Shown: piece by piece, positions 20,129 to 24,852 of the stretch
How the letters are laid out: every line of letters starts with the position of its first letter
Position numbering within the stretch: position 1 is the stretch's first letter
DNA from: CAZBBB01 sp964490005
GTDB lineage: Bacteria > Planctomycetota > B15-G4
NCBI GenBank assembly: GCA_964490005.1
Contig: CAZBBB010000041.1
Location: 1-24,852 of the forward strand
DNA: 24,852 bases
Direction of reading: 5' to 3'
Notes under the pieces: model-generated
The model's database searches: none
Seen by the model: the letters and a program-made list of their open reading frames with translations, nothing else
What the model was told of the DNA's origin: nothing
Position numbers and translations under genes: made by a program

Positions 20129-20713
20129 TCAGGCCCCCGCGGCGCCGCCCGCCAAGGCGCCGCGCGTCTCCGACCCGCCGCCCGCCGGGCCGCCGGCGCC
20201 CGCCTGCCGCGCCAGGTACGCCACCGTCGACGGCGCCATGCCGAAACTCGCGGGCAACTCGACGCCCTGCGCCCGCGCCAGCACCGCGATGAGCGCGAAG
20301 TGGTGCACCGCGTGACTCTGCAGGAACAGCAGTTCGCGCTCGACCCGGCTCTCGCAGCCGTCGAAGCGCCCCGCCTCGTAGCTGCCCTGCTGGCGCACGC
20401 GGACGGCCCGCGCCAGATCCGCCGCGCGCAGCCCGGCCAGGCCCGCGATGAGCCGCTCGGCGCACTCCGCCGCCGCGCCCCGCTCGCGCTCGACCCGCCC
20501 GTCGCGCTCGCGCGCGTCGTAGTCGATCTCGCCCCGCTCGACCCCCGCCAGGAACAGCGCGTAGTGATCGAGCACGTGCCGCACGTGCGCGCCGATCGAC
20601 GCCGTCGACAGCCGCGCGTCGACCGCCACGTACTGCCGGTCGCTCAGGCGCGCGAGCAGGCCCAGCGCCCGCTGCAGCGCCTCGACGTTGGGCCCGACGG
20701 GATCGTGCCTCAT
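20129..20713 (-). CDS. DinB-like (four-helix metal-binding) protein
   Basis: 194 aa. The ATG at 20713 overlaps the stop of the acyltransferase gene as ATGA. It is a predicted helical bundle with conserved histidines that fit the DinB/YfiT metal site: IGAHVRHVLDHYALFL near residues 40-55, and SHAVHHFALIAVLARAQGVEL near 135-155, followed by FGMAPSTVAYL, a pattern typical of this subfamily. Members act as small metal-dependent thiol or other transferases, and none is characterised in this context. The C-terminal 25 residues are Gly/Ala-rich and probably disordered. Position inside an acyltransferase operon hints at lipid or thiol metabolism, but this is only context. Confidence 0.8.
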   Translation of the reverse strand: MRHDPVGPNVEALQRALGLLARLSDRQYVAVDARLSTASIGAHVRHVLDHYALFLAGVERGEIDYDARERDGRVERERGAAAECAERLIAGLAGLRAADLARAVRVRQQGSYEAGRFDGCESRVERELLFLQSHAVHHFALIAVLARAQGVELPASFGMAPSTVAYLARQAGAGGPAGGGSETRGALAGGAAGA

Positions 20714-21624
20714 GCCGAGCCCGCGGGCACCCGCGCCTCCGCCGCCCCGCGCGACGACGCGCGCCGCTCGCCCTGCCGCACCGGAACGAACATCCTCGCC
20801 ACCTCCGCCTGCAGACGCCGGGCGAGTTGCTTGCGCTCGGAAGAGCGCAGCGCCGCCTCGCCGAAGCTCAGAGTCGCATCGATGCGCCCCAGTTTCATCA
20901 GGTTCCACACGTGCGGCGCGAGCGTCATCGCGCCCCACCAGCAGACCGTGAGGGCCGGGGCGGCCTCGTCGTCCGGCGTCTCGTAGCCGATCGCCGCCGC
21001 CCGGCAGGGCAGCCCCCCCGCGCAGGCCGGCTGCAGCAGGCTGGCGTGGAAGTCCAGCACGCCCTCGCCGCGCGAACTCGTGCCCTCGAGGAACACGACC
21101 ACGTCGAGGCCCGCGCCGAGCGTGCGCGCGATCGCCTCCGAGACGCGCGGCAGATCGCGACGCCGCCCCCGCTCGACGAACACGACCCCCGCCATCCGCG
21201 CGAGCAGCCCGATGCCCGGCCAGCCGGCCACCTCGCTCTTGGCCACGAAGCGGCAGGGCCGACTGGCCGCCAGCACGAGGATGTCGACGTACGACACGTG
21301 GTTGCAGGCGATGAGCGTCCCGGACGCGGCGCCCGGCCCGTGCCGTCCGCGGGCGGCCTCGCCCTCGATCTCCGCGCGCGCCGCCACGACCTCCTCGGCG
21401 GCCCGAGGCCCGAGCGCGCCCCGCGTCGTCACCCGCACGCCGAGCACCGCGAGCAACCCGCGCGCCCAGACCCGCTGATGCGCGACGAGCAGGCGCAAGG
21501 TGAGCGCCCCCTCCCGCCGCCCGAGCACCGCCGCCCCGCCCGCCACGAGCAGGCCGCTCGGCAACATCGCCAGCGTGACGAGCAGCACGCCCGCCAGCCG
21601 CGCCGCGGCGCGCGCGCGCCTCAC
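20710..21624 (-). CDS. olsA: 1-acyl-sn-glycerol-3-phosphate-type acyltransferase (OlsA-like)
   Basis: 304 aa. The start is the GTG at 21624, overlapping the previous stop as GTGA. One or two N-terminal membrane segments (about 8-34) precede a PlsC-type acyltransferase domain. The catalytic HX4D is NHVSYVDIL (H109, D114); the following blocks are RFVAKSEVAGWPGIG, VFVERGRRRDL (substrate arginine region) and VVFLEGTSSRGEGVLDF (E180, G181). It transfers an acyl chain to a lyso-lipid hydroxyl. Because it directly follows an OlsB-like gene, the likely reaction is lyso-ornithine lipid to ornithine lipid, though phosphatidic acid synthesis cannot be excluded. Confidence 0.85.
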   Translation of the reverse strand: MRRARAAARLAGVLLVTLAMLPSGLLVAGGAAVLGRREGALTLRLLVAHQRVWARGLLAVLGVRVTTRGALGPRAAEEVVAARAEIEGEAARGRHGPGAASGTLIACNHVSYVDILVLAASRPCRFVAKSEVAGWPGIGLLARMAGVVFVERGRRRDLPRVSEAIARTLGAGLDVVVFLEGTSSRGEGVLDFHASLLQPACAGGLPCRAAAIGYETPDDEAAPALTVCWWGAMTLAPHVWNLMKLGRIDATLSFGEAALRSSERKQLARRLQAEVARMFVPVRQGERRASSRGAAEARVPAGSA

Positions 21625-22403
21625 GACAGGAAGCGCCGGCGATTCGCCGGCGACAGATCGGCAAGGTCGAGCAGCGCCAGGAAGTCGATCGTCTTGAAGC
21701 GCCGGTCGAGCGCCGGCTCGCCGACGACCTTCGTGCCGATGCGCAGGTAGCTCGCGAACAGCGGCGGCACGCCGCCCGCGACCGGCCCCGGCGTCCGTCC
21801 CGCCCCCTCCGCAAAGCAGACGTATTCGGGGCGCGGCGGCGCGCGCAGCGTCGGATGCAGGTGCCCGCCGTCGCGCAGGTAGCGCCACGTCGCCAGCCCC
21901 TCCCCGGGATCCTGGCTCGTCAGCGAGCAGCAGCCGAAGAGCCAGCGCGCCCCGCGCCGCAGCATGTAGGCGCCGATCCCCTGCCACAGCAGCTGCAGAA
22001 CGCGCGTGTTGCGGTGCTCGCGGTCGATGCACGCACGCCCCGTCTCGACCGCCAGCGGAAACAGCGGCGCCAGCTCGCTCAGGTCGAACTCGCCCGCCGT
22101 GTACAGGCCCGGCGGAATGTCGGCGCGCGCGGCCGGCTGCATGCGGTAGGTCCCCACCACGCGTCCGCCCGCGACCTCCTCCACGAGCAGGTGGTCGCAG
22201 CTCGCGTCGAACTCGTCCTCGTCCCGGCCGCGCTCCCAGCTCTCGGCCAAGCCCTCCGACAGCTCGAGGTTGAACACGCGGAAACGCAGCTCCTGCGCGC
22301 GCCGCACGTCGTCGGCGTCGCGCGCCACGCGCAGGCGATAGTGCCCGGTGCCGAGCGTCAGCTCGGACACCGGCTCGCGTTGTGGGGCTGCTTCACTCGA
22401 CAC
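21621..22403 (-). CDS. olsB: OlsB-like GNAT acyltransferase (ornithine N-acyltransferase type)
   Basis: 260 aa from a GTG at 22403 with GGAGGG about six bases upstream. It is a GNAT-fold enzyme of the haemolysin-like/OlsB group: RLRVARDADDVRRAQELRFRVF at the N-terminus, DEDEFDASCDHLLVEE, VVGTYRMQP, ETGRACIDREHRN and LLWQGIGAYMLRRGARWLFGCCSL. A C-terminal block VPPLFASYLRIGTKVVGEPA and FKTIDFLALLDLADL is also typical. Such enzymes transfer a 3-hydroxy-acyl chain from acyl-ACP to the alpha-amine of ornithine, the first step of phosphorus-free ornithine lipid synthesis. The adjoining OlsA-like gene supports this. The symbol is by family and context; another amino acid substrate is possible. Confidence 0.83.
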   Translation of the reverse strand: MSSEAAPQREPVSELTLGTGHYRLRVARDADDVRRAQELRFRVFNLELSEGLAESWERGRDEDEFDASCDHLLVEEVAGGRVVGTYRMQPAARADIPPGLYTAGEFDLSELAPLFPLAVETGRACIDREHRNTRVLQLLWQGIGAYMLRRGARWLFGCCSLTSQDPGEGLATWRYLRDGGHLHPTLRAPPRPEYVCFAEGAGRTPGPVAGGVPPLFASYLRIGTKVVGEPALDRRFKTIDFLALLDLADLSPANRRRFLS

Positions 22404-22475
22404 GCCACGCCCTCCGTCGCGACGCGCGCCGCGCGTCGACCCGGCCGGCCGCCGGGTCGCGCCGCACGCCGCCGC

Positions 22476-23885
22476 TCAGGCCTTGGTTGCGATTCCCGAC
22501 GATTCCGTTTCCAGTCCGGCGGCCACCCAGCCGTTCGTGCCGCCGTCCACGTTGGAGACTCTCCGAAACCCGGCCCGTGCCAGCAAGCCGCAGGCGGCGT
22601 TGCTGCGGTAGCCGCTCGCGCAGATGACGGCGGTCGGCCGGCGCGGGTCGAGTTCGCCGAGCCGCGCCGCGAGCTGCGGCAGCGGCACGTTCACCGCTCC
22701 CGGCACGTGCCGGTCGGCGTACTCGCCCGGGCCGCGCACGTCGAGCACGAGCAGCTCTCCGCCCGCGTCGGCCGCGCGCGCCGCCGCCAGCCCCGGCGGA
22801 TCGAGCTGCGCCACCGTGCCGACGGCCCGCCCCGCGGCGCGCCAGGCCTCCACCCCGCCCCGCAGCCACCCGGCCACGTCGTGCAGGCCGACGCGCGCCA
22901 ACCGCATGACCGCCTCGTCGACGCCCGCGCGGTCCTCGGCGACCAGCAGCAGCGGCCGATCGAGCGGCAGCAGCGCGCCGCACCAGCTCGCGAAGGACCC
23001 TCCCAACCCGATGTTGATCGAGCCCGGCACGTGCGCGGCGCCCCAGGCCGCCTTGGCGCGCACGTCGAGCACGGTCGCCCCGGCCGCGGCGCGCGCGAAG
23101 GCCTCGGCCTCGAGCGCCGCCGGCGCCGGCAGTTCGGCCAGCGGCGGCGCGCCGCGCCGATTCAGCTCGGCGTCGTGCCCGAAGTAGGCCGGCGCCGGCG
23201 CCAGCCCCGCGACGAGCGCCTCCACGAAGGCCTCCTTGCGCATCGGCTGCAGCGCCCAGTTCAGGCGGCGCTGATCGCCGATCGTCGAGGACAGCTCCTT
23301 GCCGATGTTCTTGCCGCAGGCCGAACCCGCGCCGTGCGCCGGCCAGACCTCGACCGCGTCGGGCAGCGCCAGCAGCTTGCCGTGCAGGCTGTCGTGCAGC
23401 AGGCCCGCCATCTGCGCGGCCGTCCGCCCGCGCGCCGCGACCAGGTCGGGCCGGCCGACGTCGCCCACGAACAGCGTGTCGCCGGTGAGCACCTTGAGCG
23501 GCCGATCGGAAGCGACGGCGCGGTCGAAGACCAGCACGCAGACGCTCTCGGGCGTGTGGCCCGGCGTCTCGAGGAAGCGCAGCACGACCTGCCCCATGAC
23601 GATCTCGTCGCCCTCGCGCGCGGCACGGTGCGCGAAGGTCGCGCCCGCCGCGTGGCCGATGTGGATCGTCGCGCCGGTGCGCGCCGCCAGCTCGACGTGC
23701 CCCGAGACGAAGTCGGCGTGCAGGTGCGTCTCGATCACGTGCGCGATCCGCAGCCCCGCGCGCGCGGCCGCCTCGAGGTAGACCTCGACGTCGCGCCGCG
23801 GATCGACGACCGCGCACAGCCCCCCGTCGCCGACCAGGTAGCTGGCCTGCGCCAGGCAGGCGAGGTAGATCTGCTCGAAGTGCAC
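22476..23885 (-). CDS. CstB-like persulfide dioxygenase with tandem rhodanese domains
   Basis: 469 aa from a GTG at 23885 with GGAGGA about nine bases upstream. Residues 1-245 are a metallo-beta-lactamase fold of the persulfide dioxygenase type. The motif is ETHLHADFVSGH (H54, H56, D58, H63), with TPGHTPES (H110) and LTGDTLFVGDVGRPDL (D136); a His/His/Asp iron site is predicted. The first rhodanese domain (about 270-360) has AEDRAG where the catalytic loop should be and lacks cysteine, so it is a pseudo-rhodanese. The second (about 375-460) has an intact CASGYRS loop. This MBL, pseudo-rhodanese, rhodanese order is that of staphylococcal CstB, which converts persulfides to thiosulfate. A role in sulfide or persulfide detoxification is therefore likely. 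Confidence 0.88.
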   Translation of the reverse strand: MHFEQIYLACLAQASYLVGDGGLCAVVDPRRDVEVYLEAAARAGLRIAHVIETHLHADFVSGHVELAARTGATIHIGHAAGATFAHRAAREGDEIVMGQVVLRFLETPGHTPESVCVLVFDRAVASDRPLKVLTGDTLFVGDVGRPDLVAARGRTAAQMAGLLHDSLHGKLLALPDAVEVWPAHGAGSACGKNIGKELSSTIGDQRRLNWALQPMRKEAFVEALVAGLAPAPAYFGHDAELNRRGAPPLAELPAPAALEAEAFARAAAGATVLDVRAKAAWGAAHVPGSINIGLGGSFASWCGALLPLDRPLLLVAEDRAGVDEAVMRLARVGLHDVAGWLRGGVEAWRAAGRAVGTVAQLDPPGLAAARAADAGGELLVLDVRGPGEYADRHVPGAVNVPLPQLAARLGELDPRRPTAVICASGYRSNAACGLLARAGFRRVSNVDGGTNGWVAAGLETESSGIATKA

Positions 23886-24031
23886 GCCGCGTCTCCTCCG
23901 CGCCGGGAAGGCGCCCATTATCACGGCCGGCACCGGATCGCGCACCCGGCAATCGGAGCGCCGCGCGCGGTTACCATGCCCGCCCGCCGCCCGCAGCGCG
24001 GCCGGACGCGCCCCCACCCCCCGAGCCAGCC
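23886..24031. promoter_or_regulatory. Divergent promoter region between the persulfide dioxygenase and monooxygenase genes
   Basis: These 146 bases separate two divergently transcribed genes. On the plus strand GGTTACCATG (23969-23978) holds a -10-like TTACCAT that would give a leader of roughly 50 bases to the ATG at 24032. On the minus strand I see only the ribosome site next to the GTG. I found no clear operator palindrome. Confidence 0.3.
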
Positions 24032-24852
24032 ATGAGAATCGTCAGCGTGGGCGGCGGACCCGCCGGCCTGTACTTCGCGCTCCTGATGCGCCAGGCCTTC
24101 CCGGAGACGGCCATCACGGTGCACGAGCGCAACCGCGCCGACGACACCTTCGGCTGGGGCGTGGTCTTCAGCGACGAGACGCTGGCGCACTTCGAGCGGG
24201 CCGACCCGCCCAGCTTCGCCGCCATCGCGCGGCAGTTCGTGCACTGGGGCGACATCGAGACCTGGCTCGGCGACACCTGCATCACCTCGACCGGGCACGG
24301 CTTCTCGGGCCTGTCGCGCCGGCGGCTGCTGCAGATCCTCCACGCGCGCTGCCGCGAACTGGGCGTCGAGCTGCGCTTCGAGAGCGAGATCGCGTCGCTG
24401 GCGGCGGCCGGGCCGGCCGACCTGGTGCTCGCCGCCGACGGACTCAACAGCGCGCTGCGCACCGAGTTCGCCGACCACTTCCGGCCGTCGGTCGACTGGC
24501 GCCGCGCGCGCTTCGCCTGGCTGGGCTGCGAGCTGCCGCTCTCGGCCTTCACCTTCTGGTTCCAGGAGAACGCGCACGGGCTGTTCCAGGTGCACGCCTA
24601 CCCCTTCGAGGCGGGCCTGTCGACGTTCATCGTCGAGTGCGACGAGGCGGTCTGGCGCCGCGCCGGGCTCGACCGCGCCGACGAGGCCGCCACCGTCGCG
24701 TACTGCGAGCGGCTGTTCGCGCGCCAGCTGCGCGGCCGCCGCCTGCTCACCAACCGCTCGATCTGGCGCGCCTTCCCGACCGTGCGCTGCGAGCGCTGGC
24801 ACCACGAGAACGTGGTGCTGATGGGCGACGCGGCGCACACGGCGCACTTCTC
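24032..24852 (+). CDS. FAD-dependent monooxygenase, salicylyl/anthraniloyl-CoA 5-hydroxylase type (partial)
   Basis: The first 273 residues are present and the gene runs off the right edge. The N-terminal dinucleotide-binding motif is VGGGPAGLYFALLM (G7-G12), followed by VHERNRADDTFGWGVVFSDETL and HGFSGLSRRRLLQIL, then the DG motif LVLAADGLNSALR (about 130-142) and the GD motif VVLMGDAAHTAHF (about 261-273). The FGWGVVFSD block is distinctive of the flavin domain of salicylyl-CoA 5-hydroxylase and 2-aminobenzoyl-CoA monooxygenase, aromatic CoA-ester hydroxylases often fused to a downstream reductase domain. The cut removes the region that would decide between them. There is no strong Shine-Dalgarno before the ATG. 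Confidence 0.82.
   Translation, partial: MRIVSVGGGPAGLYFALLMRQAFPETAITVHERNRADDTFGWGVVFSDETLAHFERADPPSFAAIARQFVHWGDIETWLGDTCITSTGHGFSGLSRRRLLQILHARCRELGVELRFESEIASLAAAGPADLVLAADGLNSALRTEFADHFRPSVDWRRARFAWLGCELPLSAFTFWFQENAHGLFQVHAYPFEAGLSTFIVECDEAVWRRAGLDRADEAATVAYCERLFARQLRGRRLLTNRSIWRAFPTVRCERWHHENVVLMGDAAHTAHF

Overview
The window is a very GC-rich (about 70% or more), densely coded bacterial segment with no RNA genes, no integrase or transposase and no gene-free stretch over 300 bases. The closest match I can infer is a planctomycete-like bacterium. This rests on large secreted FG-GAP/VCBS proteins, a C-terminal domain ending in SNAL..TTP shared by two secreted proteins, and a TM-anchored HEAT-repeat protein at the head of a split cytochrome bc operon. 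The lineage is inference from gene content, not from a marker gene. Many long antisense reading frames exist, but they are composition artefacts.

Layout. (1) 1-3686, minus strand: respiratory quinol:cytochrome c reductase operon in the order HEAT-repeat membrane protein, Rieske Fe-S protein, cytochrome b N-terminal (b6-like) polypeptide, long cytochrome b C-terminal polypeptide, and the first 32 codons of a further gene cut by the window edge. (2) 3860-5584, plus: a DedA-like membrane domain fused to an ATP-grasp ligase domain. (3) 5691-9374, minus: a large secreted PPC-like/FG-GAP protein and a DUF2959 lipoprotein. (4) 9543-11781, plus: a small TRL-type lipoprotein, then an ABC ATPase and its permease. 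(5) 11806-14568, minus: a secreted laminin-B-like protein and a TMTC-like membrane glycosyltransferase with TPRs. (6) 14678-19232, plus: PDZ lipoprotein and two secreted VCBS-repeat proteins overlapping at TTGA and ATGA, then a small membrane protein. (7) 19295-22403, minus: a tightly overlapping set of OlsB-like and OlsA-like acyltransferases (ornithine lipid synthesis), a DinB-like protein and an NRDE/TANGO2 protein. (8) 22476-23885, minus: a CstB-like persulfide dioxygenase-rhodanese, divergent from an FAD monooxygenase of the salicylyl/anthraniloyl-CoA type (24032 to the right edge).

The most unusual structure is a dispersed 44-46 bp element present four times (5619-5664, 8685-8730, 19231-19274, 19311-19356). 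Each copy lies in sense orientation at the 3' end of a gene. In three cases its first bases complete the stop codon; in the fourth it is read through and forms the C-terminus of the NRDE protein. Copies also pair as inverted repeats: one pair forms a 126-bp palindrome between convergent genes, the other is a perfect 46-bp inverted repeat around the 2.9-kb FG-GAP gene. A second pattern is a TANNNT box exactly 7 bases before the ATG of three genes lacking a Shine-Dalgarno, which suggests leaderless transcripts.
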